A stretch of DNA of 32,000 nt from Chaetoceros tenuissimus (GCA_021927905.1 LC537471.1:1-32000), one strand, 5' to 3'; shown: positions 10,857 through 23,338, counted from the first letter of the stretch. The notes: generated by a model from the sequence alone, not told the origin. Numbers and translations: made by a program.

Positions 10857-13800
10857 TTAAAATGCTATACTATTTATATTTGAAGTCGGTGGGAAAGTTT
10901 TTGTTAATGGATCATATTTTTCAATTAAATTCACTTCAGTTTCATACGTCTGACTTGTATTGAATTGTTCAAGTCGATATGTACTCATATCTAAACCAAT
11001 TGAACGTAATTCTTGTAAAAGTACTTTAAATGATTCCGGAATCCCTGAAGTAGGAATTGGATGTCCTTTGACAATTGCATTTAAGGTTTCATTTCGACCT
11101 TCCATATCATCTGATTTAATTGTTAACAATTCTTTTAAGGTAAAAGCAGCTCCAAAACCCTCTAAGGCCCAAACTTCCATTTCACCAAATCTTTGACCAC
11201 CATGTTGCGCTTTACCACCCAATGGTTGTTGTGTAACTAAAGAATATGGACCCGTTGCTCGAGCATGCATCTTATCATCTACTAAATGAATTAATTTTAA
11301 CATGTAACCATTTCCAACTGTAATTGGGTTTTCAAACTCCTTACCTGTTCGCCCATCAATTAATACCATTTTTCCCGGTGAATATGGATTAAACAACCAA
11401 GCTTCATCTTTTTCAATTGATGCTTGTCTTAATTTCTTATTAATTAAAATTCGTGAAACTTCTGGTCCATACATTTCATCAAAAGGTAAAATTTTGAAAC
11501 GTCGATCTAACTTATGACCTGCTAATCCTAATAAACATTCATATAATTGCCCAACGTTCATACGTGATGGTACACCTAATGGATTTAGAATAATATCAAT
11601 TGGTGTGCCATCTGGTAAAAATGGCATATCTTGACGAGGAAGGATTCGCGAAATAATACCTTTATTTCCGTGACGACCGGCAATTTTATCACCAACTTGG
11701 ATTTTTCGAATTTGAGCAATAAAAATCTGAATTTTTTCAAATTTATAAGCTAACTTCGTTCGACGGTTAAATGTTAAAGTTTCAATAACACGACCATATT
11801 CACCTTCGGGCATTCGGTAAGAGGTATCGCGAACCCCTTTCGCTTTCGCTCCAAAAATTGCTCGTAAAAGCTTCGCTTCTGGAAGTTGTTCCGAATCATC
11901 CTTTTCAATTACTTTTCCAACTAAAATATCACCAGGTCGAACAAATGTCCCAATCGACACAATACCGTCATCATTTAAATGTTGAGTTTCCGAGAAATTT
12001 AAATTTGGAATATTTTTAGTTGTTTTTTCACAAACTTCTGCCGTTTGATCAATTTCAATTTCATAGCGTTCAATATGAATCGATGTAAAAACGTCTTCAT
12101 AAACTAAACGTTCATTAATTAAAATAGCATCCTCAAAGTTATAACCTTGCCATGGCATGTACGCTATTAAAACATTTTGACCTAATGCTAATTCACTAGC
12201 ATTAATACCCGGTCCATCTGTTAAAACTTGTCCAGAGAAAACCCGTTCACCTTTCCAAACAATAGGTCGGTGATTAATACATGTTTCTTGATTTGAACGT
12301 TGATACTTTTGAAGAGCATATTTATAGTCATTCCCATCATCTTGCTTAATCGTTATTTGATCCGCAGTTACAGATTGAACGATTCCGGATTTATGAGCAT
12401 TTAAAGTTGCACCAGAGTCAATCGCAATTTGATTTTCTAAACCTGTACCTACAATTGGCTTTTGCGGTAGAATTAATGGAACAGATTGTCGTTGCATATT
12501 AGAACCCATTAAAGCTCGGTTAGCATCATCATGTTCAAAGAATGGGATTAAAGATGCAGCAACAGATACAACTTGAACTGTTGAAATTGCAATAAAATCA
12601 ACTTCAAAAGGTGTAACTGTAATAAAATCTTGCTTGTACCGAACCGGAATTAAATTTTGGGTTAAATAATTTTGTTCATTTGTCGCAATATCTGCAGGCG
12701 CAATTTTATAAAAATCTTCAATATCTGCAGTCAAATAAATAGGCGTTCCAGTTTTTATAACTTTACCATTAATAACACGCCAGAAAGGAGTTTCAATAAA
12801 ACCAGATTTATTAACCCGAGCACATGTTGTTAATGACGCGATTAAACCTACGTTTTGTCCTTCAGGAGTTTCAATAGGACAAATTCGACCATAATGACTT
12901 GGATGAATATCCCGTACAGCAAAACTAATTCGATCACGGTCAAAACCACCTGGTCCTAAACCACTAATTCGACGACGATGAGTTAACGATGATAATGGAT
13001 TAGTTTGATCCATATATTGTGACAATTGACTTGACCCAAAGAACTCTCGAATTGTTGCTCCAACAATATTAAAACTTGAAAGTTGGCTAGACCCGACTTT
13101 ATTTGTTTGAGTACGAAGTTTTCTTAATAAACGTTGGAAACCAATTCTGAATAAATTTTGTAAAAGTTCACCAACTGAACGCACACGACGATTTTTTAAA
13201 TGGTCAATATCATCACCAATAGTTTTAGAAATTGATAACGTAATTAAAGAGTCAATAATAGCAAAAATATCGACATATGTAATCGTCTGAATTTGACTAT
13301 TTAATTTTAAATTTAAACGAGTATTAAGTTTTGACCGACCAATTTTTCCTAGTCGATAATAACGCGTATCAAAAATACGTGAAAATTCCGAAATATTTTT
13401 GAAATAGTCAGCTTTTAAATTAAAACGTAATAATGCTTGATCAGAAGTTACAGAATTTGTAATTAATGGTTTATTAAAATAAAAGAAATCAGAATGTTGT
13501 AAATTTTGAGAAATTTCAAAATCAGTCAAACCCATTTCTTTTAACAAATGAATAATCGGCTTAGACGTAAATTTATCTAATTGAATTACAACTTCATCTT
13601 CTTGGTTTTTAATTGGATACTTATATTTATTAATTTCTGTATTTTTTTGGAAACCAAAACGAATCCATGAACCAGATTCAGGAATTAAAATCGCTGTATA
13701 TAAATCTTTATCTTGATATTTTTGTTTATATGGATCCTGAATTTCATGTAAATCTTTATATTGAATAATCTCAGAACGAGATTTTAAATAATTTAATTTC

Positions 13801-15110
13801 TGGTGATTTTCGGAAACCTCTGAGTGATATTCAATAGAATCTATAGATTCTAAATTTTGTGTTGTCGAATTTAAAGAAATACTAACCGGAGAATCAGATG
13901 CAACTTTTAAATATTCGTTATCTTTTGCCTTTTTCTTTTTTTGTTTATATTTGAATAATTCTTTCAATGTCGTTGAAAAATAGAAAACAGGTTTTAAATG
14001 TTGCTGTTTTTTTTCTACAACTAAATTTTCTAACTTTTCAACAGTTGATGTCAGATTTTGATTTAAAAATGTAAAATAATTAATTTGTTGAACCTTTTTT
14101 TGATTGGCAATACAAACTATTAATAATTTTTGAATAACATTTAACTGTGTAAGTTCTTGATAATAATTTACTAATGGTTGCTGGTTAAGTTGTGTTAATG
14201 GGAATGTTTCAGTAGTTTTTAATTTTTCTGAATATGAAATTAACTTGTTTAGCCAAATTGAGTTAGAAGTAGAGGTTAACTTGGTATCTTTCTGTTTGAT
14301 AAGCTCATATTTAAGTAAAGATTTAATTACTTTATTCCATTCCAAAATTGAAGCTTTTAGATTTACCGGTGTTTTGTTTGTACTACCTTGATAATGTTTA
14401 TTTTTTATTTTTAGCCAATGTAAAAAGACTTTAATTCGTTCTAATTTTTTACTTTGATCAACTGTTTTTGAGATAATATGATAAAGTTTAAAAGAATCTA
14501 AAAAATAAAAATAAAACTCATTTTCACTTTTTTTTAATTCTGTAAAAGAATATTGAAATAAACTTTGGTTATACGCAGTTGGAAAAAATGAGAGGATTTG
14601 TTCAGAAATAAATGGCTCACCTAATGGAACAAATGACTTTAATTTATTAATATCACTTGAAAGATGACGCTTTACAACTCTTCGTTTTTTTTGATTCTTA
14701 TTTTTTTCAAAGTAAATTCCAGGGCTACGGATAATTTGACTTACAATTACTCGCTCACATCCATTAATAATGAATGTTGCTGAGGTAGTCATTAAGGGTA
14801 AATTTATGATCGGAAATTGATTATGGTAGCGAACAGTATTTAATTTTTTATTTCGAATTTCAAGAGGAATAACAAGTTGAGCAGCATAATTAGCAGTATA
14901 TTTTTTTGCTCGAACGATGTTATAAATTGGTTTAACTAAACTATACTCATGACCAAATAATACATATTCGGTATTATAACTAAAATCATGAATGCGTGAA
15001 AATAAGGCTAGTTCTTCCGTTAGACCTTGAGCGATAAACCAACAAAAACTTGCTCGTTGCATTTCGATAAAATCGGGTAGAGCAGTTATATAATTCATCG
15101 ATTGTTTCAT
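10857..15110 (-). CDS. rpoB: RNA polymerase beta subunit (RpoB)
   Basis: The 1417-residue protein is longer than E. coli beta (about 1340) and much longer than land-plant RpoB (about 1070). Conserved elements in order: the N-terminal [17 protein letters not shown]; the rifampicin-pocket region with [52 protein letters not shown] at about 1140-1151; and the C-terminal [13 protein letters not shown]. Most of the extra length is in about residues 190-500, rich in K, N, Q and T, where conservation is low. It forms half of the polymerase active-site cleft. The start ATG is followed by [21 protein letters not shown], a normal beta N-terminus. An M is also found five residues in, so the exact start is slightly uncertain. 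No intein is present. Confidence 0.97.
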   Translation of the reverse strand: MKQSMNYITALPDFIEMQRASFCWFIAQGLTEELALFSRIHDFSYNTEYVLFGHEYSLVKPIYNIVRAKKYTANYAAQLVIPLEIRNKKLNTVRYHNQFPIINLPLMTTSATFIINGCERVIVSQIIRSPGIYFEKNKNQKKRRVVKRHLSSDINKLKSFVPLGEPFISEQILSFFPTAYNQSLFQYSFTELKKSENEFYFYFLDSFKLYHIISKTVDQSKKLERIKVFLHWLKIKNKHYQGSTNKTPVNLKASILEWNKVIKSLLKYELIKQKDTKLTSTSNSIWLNKLISYSEKLKTTETFPLTQLNQQPLVNYYQELTQLNVIQKLLIVCIANQKKVQQINYFTFLNQNLTSTVEKLENLVVEKKQQHLKPVFYFSTTLKELFKYKQKKKKAKDNEYLKVASDSPVSISLNSTTQNLESIDSIEYHSEVSENHQKLNYLKSRSEIIQYKDLHEIQDPYKQKYQDKDLYTAILIPESGSWIRFGFQKNTEINKYKYPIKNQEDEVVIQLDKFTSKPIIHLLKEMGLTDFEISQNLQHSDFFYFNKPLITNSVTSDQALLRFNLKADYFKNISEFSRIFDTRYYRLGKIGRSKLNTRLNLKLNSQIQTITYVDIFAIIDSLITLSISKTIGDDIDHLKNRRVRSVGELLQNLFRIGFQRLLRKLRTQTNKVGSSQLSSFNIVGATIREFFGSSQLSQYMDQTNPLSSLTHRRRISGLGPGGFDRDRISFAVRDIHPSHYGRICPIETPEGQNVGLIASLTTCARVNKSGFIETPFWRVINGKVIKTGTPIYLTADIEDFYKIAPADIATNEQNYLTQNLIPVRYKQDFITVTPFEVDFIAISTVQVVSVAASLIPFFEHDDANRALMGSNMQRQSVPLILPQKPIVGTGLENQIAIDSGATLNAHKSGIVQSVTADQITIKQDDGNDYKYALQKYQRSNQETCINHRPIVWKGERVFSGQVLTDGPGINASELALGQNVLIAYMPWQGYNFEDAILINERLVYEDVFTSIHIERYEIEIDQTAEVCEKTTKNIPNLNFSETQHLNDDGIVSIGTFVRPGDILVGKVIEKDDSEQLPEAKLLRAIFGAKAKGVRDTSYRMPEGEYGRVIETLTFNRRTKLAYKFEKIQIFIAQIRKIQVGDKIAGRHGNKGIISRILPRQDMPFLPDGTPIDIILNPLGVPSRMNVGQLYECLLGLAGHKLDRRFKILPFDEMYGPEVSRILINKKLRQASIEKDEAWLFNPYSPGKMVLIDGRTGKEFENPITVGNGYMLKLIHLVDDKMHARATGPYSLVTQQPLGGKAQHGGQRFGEMEVWALEGFGAAFTLKELLTIKSDDMEGRNETLNAIVKGHPIPTSGIPESFKVLLQELRSIGLDMSTYRLEQFNTSQTYETEVNLIEKYDPLTKTFPPTSNINSIAF

Positions 15111-15153
15111 AATCTTTGCGAATAATTATTTTTAAATTTTTATAGAAATATTA

Positions 15154-15213
15154 GAACTTTTATTTTAAGAAAAGTAAAAATTCTGTCTTTAAATTTTCTT
15201 AAACTAAAAGTTC
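15154..15213. repeat. Long hairpin in the rps20-rpoB spacer
   Basis: Positions 15154-15173 and 15194-15213 are inverted repeats of 20 bases with one mismatch (15163/15204) and a 20-base loop. It lies upstream of rpoB and downstream of rps20 on the minus strand. It abuts a second small hairpin at 15213-15238. Both would be in any rps20-rpoB read-through transcript, where they could be a processing site or partial terminator. Confidence 0.55.
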
Positions 15214-15238
15214 ATGTGATTTTTAAAAATTTCACATG
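15213..15238. terminator. Small hairpin just after rps20
   Basis: CATGTGA (15213-15219) and TCACATG (15232-15238) pair over a 12-base A+T loop. The stem touches the rps20 stop codon (15241-15239, minus strand). It may set the 3' end of a monocistronic rps20 mRNA. Confidence 0.5.
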
Positions 15239-15520
15239 TTATGCAGCTTTAAAAGATAACGCTAACTGTGATTTTTTACGAGCGGCAGTATTTTTATGGA
15301 AAACATTTCGTTTTGTACCTTTATCAATTAAACTATAAACTGAATTTAATAGCTTTTGAGCAGCCTTTTTATTTTCAGGTGTTTTGTCCACTTTATATGC
15401 TTCTAAACTACTTAAAAACATTTTTGTTAAAGTACGTACTGATGTTTTGTAGAAACGATTTTGTAAACGGTTTCGTTTAGTAATTAAAATACGTTTTTTT
15501 GCAGATTTGTTATTAGCCAT
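15239..15520 (-). CDS. rps20: 30S ribosomal protein S20
   Basis: The 93-residue basic protein starts MANNKSAKKRILITKRNRLQNRF and contains SLIDKGTKRNVFHKNTAARKKS, the conserved S20 C-terminal half. S20 binds 16S rRNA early in assembly of the small subunit. It is the first gene of the minus-strand block leading to rpoB, with a 128-base spacer that holds two tandem hairpins. Its start is 207 bases from the divergent rpl33. Length and composition are normal for the family. Confidence 0.97.
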   Translation of the reverse strand: MANNKSAKKRILITKRNRLQNRFYKTSVRTLTKMFLSSLEAYKVDKTPENKKAAQKLLNSVYSLIDKGTKRNVFHKNTAARKKSQLALSFKAA

Positions 15521-15540
15521 AATTATTGATAAATCCTATG

Positions 15541-15595
15541 ATTTTATAATGAAATATTTGCATTTACTCAAATATTAATATATTCATTATAAAAT
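15541..15595. repeat. Outer/inner hairpin near the rps20 start
   Basis: A 13-base perfect inverted repeat, ATTTTATAATGAA (15541-15553) with TTCATTATAAAAT (15583-15595), encloses a second one, AATATTTG (15553-15560) with CAAATATT (15569-15576). Together they make a long bulged hairpin 20 bases upstream of the rps20 start codon. It would be in the rps20 5' leader if transcription starts farther out. Confidence 0.55.
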
Positions 15596-15619
15596 TGGAA
15601 GTTTTTCGAGTAAAAAAAA

Positions 15620-15660
15620 TTTATCTTATGAAAGTTTTTATAAAACCTTGATAAGATAAA
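15620..15660. terminator. Hairpin with T runs on both sides, between rps20 and rpl33
   Basis: The arms 15620-15638 and 15642-15660 pair over 19 positions with two mismatches (15630/15650, 15633/15647) and a 3-base loop. The plus strand continues ATTTTTT, and the minus strand continues ATTTTTTTTA. It therefore looks like a bidirectional intrinsic terminator, although it lies between two divergent gene starts rather than two gene ends. Confidence 0.55.
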
Positions 15661-15727
15661 ATTTTTTAGGTAGTGTAATCATAATATAAATAGCGTTAAA
15701 AATTAATTAAATTTAGAAAAAATCTTT

Positions 15728-15922
15728 ATGGCAAAAAATAAAGGTACTCGTATTCTAATCACATTAGAATGTACAGAATGTAGCTCAAATACAAATAAAC
15801 GTTCAGCTGGTGTATCTCGTTATACTACACAAAAAAATCGTCGAAATAATCCAGAACGAATTGAATTAAAAAAATATTGCCGCCACTGTAACAAACCTAC
15901 TATTCACAAAGAAATTAAATAA
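15728..15922 (+). CDS. rpl33: 50S ribosomal protein L33
   Basis: The 64-residue basic protein [20 protein letters not shown] has paired cysteines in TLECTEC near the N-terminus and in CRHC near the C-terminus, the zinc-ribbon form of L33. It also has the typical [13 protein letters not shown]. It binds near the E site of the large subunit. rps18 begins 3 bases after its stop codon, a tight and conserved plastid pair that is surely co-transcribed. No strong Shine-Dalgarno sequence is visible before the ATG. Confidence 0.97.
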   Translation: MAKNKGTRILITLECTECSSNTNKRSAGVSRYTTQKNRRNNPERIELKKYCRHCNKPTIHKEIK

Positions 15923-15925
15923 TCT

Positions 15926-16144
15926 ATGTTAACACAAAAACAAAAATTATCACCATTAAGCTTAAATCAAAAAATTGATTATAAAGATATTGATTTATTA
16001 AAATTATTTATTACAGAACAAGGTAAAATTTTACCACGTCGTGCTACTGGCGTAACTGTACAACAACAACGTCAAATTGCTAAAGCCATTAAACGCGCAA
16101 GATCATTATCTTTATTACCGTTTGTAGCAGAAAATTCTATTTAA
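15926..16144 (+). CDS. rps18: 30S ribosomal protein S18
   Basis: The 72-residue product contains [22 protein letters not shown] and [21 protein letters not shown], the conserved S18 core that contacts S6 and rRNA on the platform of the small subunit. It starts 3 bases after rpl33, so translational coupling is likely. Its last codons and stop lie inside a 15-bp hairpin at 16135-16167. Length is normal. Confidence 0.97.
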   Translation: MLTQKQKLSPLSLNQKIDYKDIDLLKLFITEQGKILPRRATGVTVQQQRQIAKAIKRARSLSLLPFVAENSI

Positions 16145-16167
16145 AATATTTTATATTTTAAATAGAA
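16135..16167 (+). terminator. Hairpin spanning the rps18 stop codon
   Basis: A 15-base perfect inverted repeat (16135-16149 with 16153-16167, loop TTT) includes the final AAT TCT ATT TAA of rps18. It probably defines the 3' end of the rpl33-rps18 mRNA and separates it from psaA. Confidence 0.65.
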
Positions 16168-16282
16168 GAGAAATATTTTAAAAACAATATATAATATTAT
16201 TCTGAAAACTCATGATTACTTAATATGTTTTTAGAAACTATTTTTTATTTTTTATGAGAGTTTCATAGATTTTCGTCTCCCC

Positions 16283-16290
16283 AAAGGAGA
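16283..16290 (+). promoter_or_regulatory. Strong Shine-Dalgarno site of psaA
   Basis: AAAGGAGA ends 6 bases before the psaA ATG at 16297. Most genes here have weak or no such site, so this one is notable and fixes the psaA start. The 152-base rps18-psaA spacer otherwise holds the rps18 hairpin and A+T-rich sequence. Confidence 0.8.
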
Positions 16291-16296
16291 AAGTCA

Positions 16297-18555
16297 ATGG
16301 CAATAAGCTCAACGGAGCGTCGTACAAAAAATGTACAAATTTTTGTAGAAAAAGACGCTGTGGAAACTAGTTTTGAAAAATGGGCCCAACCCGGACATTT
16401 TTCACGAACGTTAGCTAAAGGTCCAAAAACAACAACTTGGATTTGGAACTTACATGCAGATGCACATGATTTTGACAGTCAAACAACTTCATTAGAAGAA
16501 GTTTCACGTAAGATTTTCAGTGCACATTTCGGCCAATTAGCTGCAATTTTCTTATGGATTAGTGGTATGCACTTCCACGGTGCATATTTCTCAAATTATT
16601 CTGCGTGGTTATCTGACCCAATCGGAATTAAACAAAGTTCACAAGTTGTTTGGCCAATTGTTGGTCAAGAAATTTTAAACGCCGATGTAGGTGGTAACTT
16701 CCAAGGTGTACAAACAACATCTGGTTGGTTCCAAATGTGGCGTGCAGAAGGTATTACTAGTGAAGTAGAATTATACTGGATTGCTATTGGTGGTTTAATC
16801 ATGTCAGCATTAATGTTATTTGCTGGTTGGTTCCACTATCACAAAGCAGCACCAAAATTAGAATGGTTCCAAAATGCAGAATCAATGATGAACCACCATT
16901 TAGCTGGTTTATTAGGTTTAGGCTGTTTATCATGGTCTGGTCACCAAATTCACATTGCGTTACCAATTAATAAATTATTAGATGCTGGTGTATCACCACA
17001 AGAAATCCCATTACCACACGAATTCTTAATTAACCGTGAATTAATGGCACAATTATACCCAAGCTTTGGAAAAGGTTTAGCACCATTCTTTAGTGGTCAC
17101 TGGGGTGAGTATTCTGATTTCTTAACATTTAAAGGTGGTTTAAACCCAGTAACTGGTGGCTTATGGTTAAGTGACATTGCTCACCACCACTTAGCATTAT
17201 CAGTATTATTTATTGTTGCAGGTCACATGTACCGTACTAATTGGGGTATCGGTCACAGTATGAAAGAAATTTTAGAAGCACATAAAGGTCCTTTCACAGG
17301 TGAAGGTCACAAAGGCTTATACGAAATTTTAACAACTTCATGGCACGCGCAATTAGCTATTAACTTAGCAATGATGGGTTCATTAAGTATTATTGTGGCA
17401 CACCACATGTACGCAATGCCTCCATATCCATATATTGCAACAGATTACGCAACACAATTATCATTATTCACACATCACATGTGGATTGGTGGTTTCTGTG
17501 TAACTGGTGGTGCAGCTCACGGTGCTATCTTTATGGTTCGTGATTACACTCCAGCAAACAACTACAACAACTTATTAGATCGTGTATTACGTCACCGTGA
17601 CGCAATTATTTCACATTTAAATTGGGTTTGTATTTTCTTAGGTTGTCACGCATTTGGATTCTACATCCACAATGATACAATGCGTGCATTAGGTCGCCCA
17701 CAAGATATGTTCTCTGATAAAGCGATTCAATTACAACCAATCTTTGCTCAATGGATTCAAAATATTCATTTATTAGCACCTGGTACAACAGCACCAAATG
17801 CATTAGCAACAACAAGTTACGCATTCGGTGGTGATGTTGTAGAAGTAGGTGGTAAAATTGCAATGATGCCTATTAAATTAGGTACAGCTGATTTCATGGT
17901 ACACCACATCCATGCATTTACTATTCACGTAACTGTATTAATTTTATTAAAAGGTGTGTTATACGCACGTAGTTCAAAATTAATTCCGGATAAAGCAAAC
18001 TTAGGTTTCCGATTCCCTTGTGATGGTCCAGGTCGTGGTGGTACATGTCAAAGTTCTAGTTGGGATCACGTATTCTTAGGTTTATTCTGGATGTACAACT
18101 CAATTTCAGTAGTAATCTTCCACTTCAGTTGGAAAATGCAATCTGATGTATGGGGTACTGTAACACCTGATGGTAGTATTTCTCACATTACTGGTGGTAA
18201 CTTTGCACAAAGTTCAATCACAATTAATGGGTGGTTACGTGATTTCTTATGGTCACAAGCTTCTCAAGTAATTCAATCATATGGTTCAGCATCGTCTGCT
18301 TATGGTTTAATTTTCTTAGGTGCTCACTTCATTTGGGCATTTAGTTTAATGTTCTTATTCAGTGGTCGTGGTTACTGGCAAGAACTTATCGAATCAATTG
18401 TATGGGCGCACAATAAATTAAACTTTGCTCCAGCAATTCAACCACGTGCTTTAAGTATTACACAAGGTCGTGCTGTAGGTTTAGCTCACTACTTATTAGG
18501 TGGTATTGGTACTACATGGGCGTTCTTCTTAGCACGTTCATTATCAATCACATAA
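16297..18555 (+). CDS. psaA: Photosystem I P700 apoprotein A1 (PsaA)
   Basis: The 752-residue protein has the usual PsaA length. The FX iron-sulfur cluster motif [12 protein letters not shown] is at 573-584 with C575 and C584 as ligands. Eleven membrane spans and many histidines for chlorophyll binding are visible, for example [12 protein letters not shown] and [29 protein letters not shown] (given here in separate parts in the family as the antenna and core helices). With PsaB it binds P700 and the electron carriers to FX in the thylakoid. A strong Shine-Dalgarno site precedes it. psaB follows after 69 bases; the two form the conserved psaA-psaB operon. Codon choice favours TTC, CAC and GGT compared with the rpo genes, fitting high expression. 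Confidence 0.99.
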   Translation: MAISSTERRTKNVQIFVEKDAVETSFEKWAQPGHFSRTLAKGPKTTTWIWNLHADAHDFDSQTTSLEEVSRKIFSAHFGQLAAIFLWISGMHFHGAYFSNYSAWLSDPIGIKQSSQVVWPIVGQEILNADVGGNFQGVQTTSGWFQMWRAEGITSEVELYWIAIGGLIMSALMLFAGWFHYHKAAPKLEWFQNAESMMNHHLAGLLGLGCLSWSGHQIHIALPINKLLDAGVSPQEIPLPHEFLINRELMAQLYPSFGKGLAPFFSGHWGEYSDFLTFKGGLNPVTGGLWLSDIAHHHLALSVLFIVAGHMYRTNWGIGHSMKEILEAHKGPFTGEGHKGLYEILTTSWHAQLAINLAMMGSLSIIVAHHMYAMPPYPYIATDYATQLSLFTHHMWIGGFCVTGGAAHGAIFMVRDYTPANNYNNLLDRVLRHRDAIISHLNWVCIFLGCHAFGFYIHNDTMRALGRPQDMFSDKAIQLQPIFAQWIQNIHLLAPGTTAPNALATTSYAFGGDVVEVGGKIAMMPIKLGTADFMVHHIHAFTIHVTVLILLKGVLYARSSKLIPDKANLGFRFPCDGPGRGGTCQSSSWDHVFLGLFWMYNSISVVIFHFSWKMQSDVWGTVTPDGSISHITGGNFAQSSITINGWLRDFLWSQASQVIQSYGSASSAYGLIFLGAHFIWAFSLMFLFSGRGYWQELIESIVWAHNKLNFAPAIQPRALSITQGRAVGLAHYLLGGIGTTWAFFLARSLSIT

Positions 18556-18624
18556 TTGTAAAACTTTTAGACAATTTGAAAATTATTCACAACTATAAAT
18601 TATATAAAAAGGCATCTGAAGATT

Positions 18625-20826
18625 ATGGCAACTAAATTTCCAAAGTTTAGCCAAGCCCTTGCACAAGATCCAGCAACTCGACGAATTTGGTATGGTATAG
18701 CGACCGCTCATGATTTAGAAGCTCATGATGGTATGACAGAAGAAAATTTATATCAAAAAATCTTCGCGTCACATTTCGGTCATTTAGCTATTATTTTCCT
18801 TTGGACAGCTGGAAACCTATTCCATGTAGCATGGCAAGGAAACTTCGAACAATGGGTAGCAAAACCATTAAAAACAAAACCAATTGCACATTCAATTTGG
18901 GATCCACACTTTGGTGAATCAGCATTAAAAGCTTTTAGTAAAGGTAATACATACCCAGTAAATATTGCATTTTCTGGTGTTTACCAATGGTGGTACACAA
19001 TTGGTTTCCGTACAAACCAAGAACTTTATGCAGGTTCTATTGGTTTATTAGCTTTATCATGTGTATTATTATTTGCGGGTTGGTTACACTTACAACCAAA
19101 ATTCCGCCCAAGTTTATCTTGGTTTAAAAATAATGAGTCACGTTTAAACCATCACTTATCAGGTTTATTAGGTGTAAGTTCATTAGCTTGGACTGGACAT
19201 ATTGTTCACGTTGCAATTCCAGCATCACGTGGTGTACACGTAGGTTGGGATAACTTCTTAACAACTCCTCCACACCCAGCTGGTTTAACACCATTCTTCA
19301 CTGGTAACTGGACAGTTTATGCAGAAAACCCAGATAGTGCTTCACACGTATATGGTACAAGTGAAGGTGCAGGTACTGCAATTTTAACTTTCTTAGGTGG
19401 TTTCCATCCACAAACTCAATCATTATGGTTAAGTGATATTGCTCATCACCAATTAGCAATTGCTGTAGTATTTATTATTGCAGGTCATATGTACCGTACA
19501 AACTTTGGTATTGGTCACAATATGAAAGAAATTTTAGATGCTCACCGTCCTCCAGGTGGTCGTTTAGGTGCAGGTCACGTTGGGTTATTTGAAACAATTA
19601 CTAACTCATTACATATGCAGTTAGGTTTAGCGTTAGCATCATTAGGTGTAGCTACTTCTTTAACAGCTCAACATATGTATGCATTAACACCATATGCATA
19701 TTTATCAAAAGATTTCACTACTGAAGCAGCTTTATATACACATCACCAATATATTGCTGGTTTCTTAATGGTTGGTGCTTTTGCTCACGGTGCAATTTTC
19801 TTTGTTCGTGATTATGATCCAGAATTAAATAAAAATAATGTTTTAGCTCGTATGTTAGAGCACAAAGAAGCAATTATTTCACATTTAAGTTGGGCATCAT
19901 TATTCTTAGGTTTCCACACATTAGGTTTATATATCCACAACGATACTGTAGTTGCTTTTGGTCAACCAGAAAAACAAATTTTATTTGAACCAGTATTTGC
20001 TGAATATATTCAAGCAGCATCTGGTAAAGCTGTATACCAATTTAACGTATTATTATCATCACCAACAAGTCCTGCAACAGTAGCAGGTAATCAAGTTTGG
20101 TTACCAGGTTGGTTAGATGCAATTAATAACCCTAAGAATGATTTATTCTTAAAAATTGGTCCAGGTGATTTCTTAGTACACCACGCAATTGCGTTAGGTT
20201 TACATGTAACTGCATTAATTTTAGTTAAAGGTGCATTAGATGCACGTGGTTCAAAATTAATGCCAGATAAGAAAGACTTCGGTTACAGTTTCCCTTGTGA
20301 TGGTCCAGGCCGTGGTGGTACTTGTGACATTTCAGCATGGGATGCTTTCTATTTAGCTATGTTCTGGATGTTAAACACAATTGGTTGGGTAACATTCTAC
20401 TGGCACTGGAAACACATGACAATTTGGGGTGGTAACCCTGGTCAGTTTGATGAATCATCAAACTACATTATGGGTTGGTTACGTGATTACTTATGGTTAA
20501 ACTCATCACCATTAATTAATGGTTATAACCCATTTGGTATGAACAACTTATCAGTATGGTCATGGATGTTCTTATTCGGTCATTTAATCTGGGCAACAGG
20601 TTTCATGTTCTTAATTTCATGGCGTGGTTACTGGCAAGAATTAATCGAAACATTAGTATGGGCTCATGAACGTACTCCGTTAGCAAACTTAATTCGTTGG
20701 CGTGATAAACCTGTAGCGTTATCAATTGTTCAAGCTCGTTTAGTTGGTTTAGCTCACTTCTCAGTAGGTTATATTTTAACATATGCAGCTTTTGTAATTG
20801 CATCAACTTCAGGTAAATTTGGTTAA
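18625..20826 (+). CDS. psaB: Photosystem I P700 apoprotein A2 (PsaB)
   Basis: The 733-residue product starts [20 protein letters not shown], typical of PsaB. The FX motif [12 protein letters not shown] is at 556-567, with C558 and C567 completing the interpolypeptide cluster shared with PsaA. The C-terminal region [20 protein letters not shown] belongs to the P700 core helices. It is the second half of the photosystem I heterodimer and is co-transcribed with psaA. The start is supported by an AAGG element about 15 bases upstream, weaker than that of psaA. A 27-bp hairpin begins right after the stop codon. Confidence 0.99.
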   Translation: MATKFPKFSQALAQDPATRRIWYGIATAHDLEAHDGMTEENLYQKIFASHFGHLAIIFLWTAGNLFHVAWQGNFEQWVAKPLKTKPIAHSIWDPHFGESALKAFSKGNTYPVNIAFSGVYQWWYTIGFRTNQELYAGSIGLLALSCVLLFAGWLHLQPKFRPSLSWFKNNESRLNHHLSGLLGVSSLAWTGHIVHVAIPASRGVHVGWDNFLTTPPHPAGLTPFFTGNWTVYAENPDSASHVYGTSEGAGTAILTFLGGFHPQTQSLWLSDIAHHQLAIAVVFIIAGHMYRTNFGIGHNMKEILDAHRPPGGRLGAGHVGLFETITNSLHMQLGLALASLGVATSLTAQHMYALTPYAYLSKDFTTEAALYTHHQYIAGFLMVGAFAHGAIFFVRDYDPELNKNNVLARMLEHKEAIISHLSWASLFLGFHTLGLYIHNDTVVAFGQPEKQILFEPVFAEYIQAASGKAVYQFNVLLSSPTSPATVAGNQVWLPGWLDAINNPKNDLFLKIGPGDFLVHHAIALGLHVTALILVKGALDARGSKLMPDKKDFGYSFPCDGPGRGGTCDISAWDAFYLAMFWMLNTIGWVTFYWHWKHMTIWGGNPGQFDESSNYIMGWLRDYLWLNSSPLINGYNPFGMNNLSVWSWMFLFGHLIWATGFMFLISWRGYWQELIETLVWAHERTPLANLIRWRDKPVALSIVQARLVGLAHFSVGYILTYAAFVIASTSGKFG

Positions 20827-20888
20827 TTTTTAAATTATACAATTTAGTAATAAGTATTTATTTATTACTAAATTGTATAATTTAAAAA
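20827..20888 (+). terminator. 27-bp perfect hairpin after psaB
   Basis: Positions 20827-20853 and 20862-20888 are perfect inverted repeats with an 8-base loop, starting at the base after the psaB stop codon. This is the longest perfect stem in the window. It probably forms and protects the 3' end of the psaA-psaB mRNA. Confidence 0.75.
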
Positions 20889-20924
20889 AGCACCTTAGAT
20901 GCCAAAATAACTTTTTCTAATATA

Positions 20925-20953
20925 TTGATTTTTCTGATCTTTCAACGTAATAT
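20925..20953 (+). promoter_or_regulatory. Sigma70-type promoter for trnT
   Basis: TTGATT (20925-20930) and TAATAT (20948-20953) are separated by exactly 17 bases. The start would be near 20960, about 42 bases before trnT-UGU. It lies just after the psaB terminator hairpin, so it can restart transcription there for trnT and possibly ycf3. Confidence 0.55.
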
Positions 20954-21001
20954 TAATTTAGTAGTTATTAATGGGAATCATTAAATTAATTATTAAAATA
21001 T

Positions 21002-21073
21002 GCTGGTGTAGCTCAACGGTAGAGCAACGGATTTGTAATCCGTAGGTTGGGGGTTCAAATCCCTTCACCAGCT
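21002..21073 (+). tRNA. trnT-UGU: tRNA-Thr (UGU)
   Basis: A cloverleaf with acceptor GCTGGTG/CACCAGC, D arm GCTCAACGGTAGAGC, anticodon loop TTTGTAA (UGU) and T loop TTCAAAT. The 3' base is T and no CCA is encoded. It reads ACN codons. It lies between psaB and ycf3 on the same strand. Confidence 0.96.
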
Positions 21074-21202
21074 AAAACATGACGAACTTAACCAAATCTA
21101 AAAATATTCGAAATTTAAAATATGAGTTATAATGAGTTTAAAAATTATCAAAGATGAATAAATAAGTAAAATTTTTATTTTTAAAATTTAAAGGAAATTT
21201 TT

Positions 21203-21733
21203 ATGGGAAATTTTATTGATAAAACGTTCACAGTAATTGCAGACATTTTATTAAAAGTTTTACCTGCGAGTAAACAAGAAAAACAAGCATTTTCATATTA
21301 CCGAGCTGGTATGGCAGCACAGTCAAATGGTAAATATGCAGAAGCTTTAGAGAATTATTATGAAGCATTACAAGTGGAAGAGGATCCATATGATCGAAGT
21401 TATACTTTATATAATATTGGCTTAATTTATGGAAACATTGGAAATAATTCACAAGCTTTAGAATATTACCATCAAGCTTTAGAACTAAATTCAAACTTAC
21501 CTCAAGCGTTAAATAATATTGCTGTGATTTATCATTCTTCCGGTCTAAATACATTAACTATGATCAATGAAGAGATTGATGATATTCAACAAGCAGAATA
21601 TCGTGCTTTAGCAACAGAATTTTTTGATAAAGCTGGAGAATATTGGCGACAAGCCTTAAAATTAGCTCCTGATAACTACCCAGGAGCGCGAAACTGGTTG
21701 AAAGTTAGTGGTCGATTATTCGAAGAGAATTAA
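21203..21733 (+). CDS. ycf3: Photosystem I assembly protein Ycf3
   Basis: The 176-residue protein has three tetratricopeptide repeats at about residues 35-68, 72-105 and 120-160, with [47 protein letters not shown] and the [16 protein letters not shown] element. It is a peripheral thylakoid chaperone that helps put PsaA and PsaB together; it does not belong to the mature complex. Length is close to the usual 168-180. There is no intron, unlike in land plants. An AAAGGAA element lies 7 bases before the ATG. It is downstream of the PSI core genes and trnT. Confidence 0.97.
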   Translation: MGNFIDKTFTVIADILLKVLPASKQEKQAFSYYRAGMAAQSNGKYAEALENYYEALQVEEDPYDRSYTLYNIGLIYGNIGNNSQALEYYHQALELNSNLPQALNNIAVIYHSSGLNTLTMINEEIDDIQQAEYRALATEFFDKAGEYWRQALKLAPDNYPGARNWLKVSGRLFEEN

Positions 21734-21746
21734 CTGTGTTAATTTT

Positions 21747-21782
21747 TAATGATTAGAATATTTTATTCAAGAATAATCATTA
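21747..21782 (+). terminator. Hairpin after ycf3
   Basis: TAATGATTA (21747-21755) pairs with TAATCATTA (21774-21782), and GAATA/TATTC (21756-21760, 21764-21768) can pair inside. It is 13 bases beyond the ycf3 stop and is followed by TTTTG. A TACAAT box at 21791-21796 lies next to it and may be the -10 element for atpB, but I see no good -35 match. Confidence 0.5.
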
Positions 21783-21890
21783 TTTTGTTGTACAATAATA
21801 CATAGTTAATAAGTTTTAAATTTGCTAAGTCGTTACTAACTTAAGCAAATTTCGAAAGTATATTTATTCTTAAATATTTAAATATGTTAA

Positions 21891-23324
<1,434 letters not shown>

Positions 23325-23338
23325 GGAGTATTAATTTT

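Noticed and set aside
10960-11196. 78-codon plus-strand frame inside rpoB
   Set aside because: Opposite the conserved C-terminal part of RpoB; a shadow frame.
21818-21852. Inverted repeat in the atpB leader as a riboswitch
   Set aside because: Only 9 bp of A+T-rich pairing with a long loop; nothing matches a known riboswitch.
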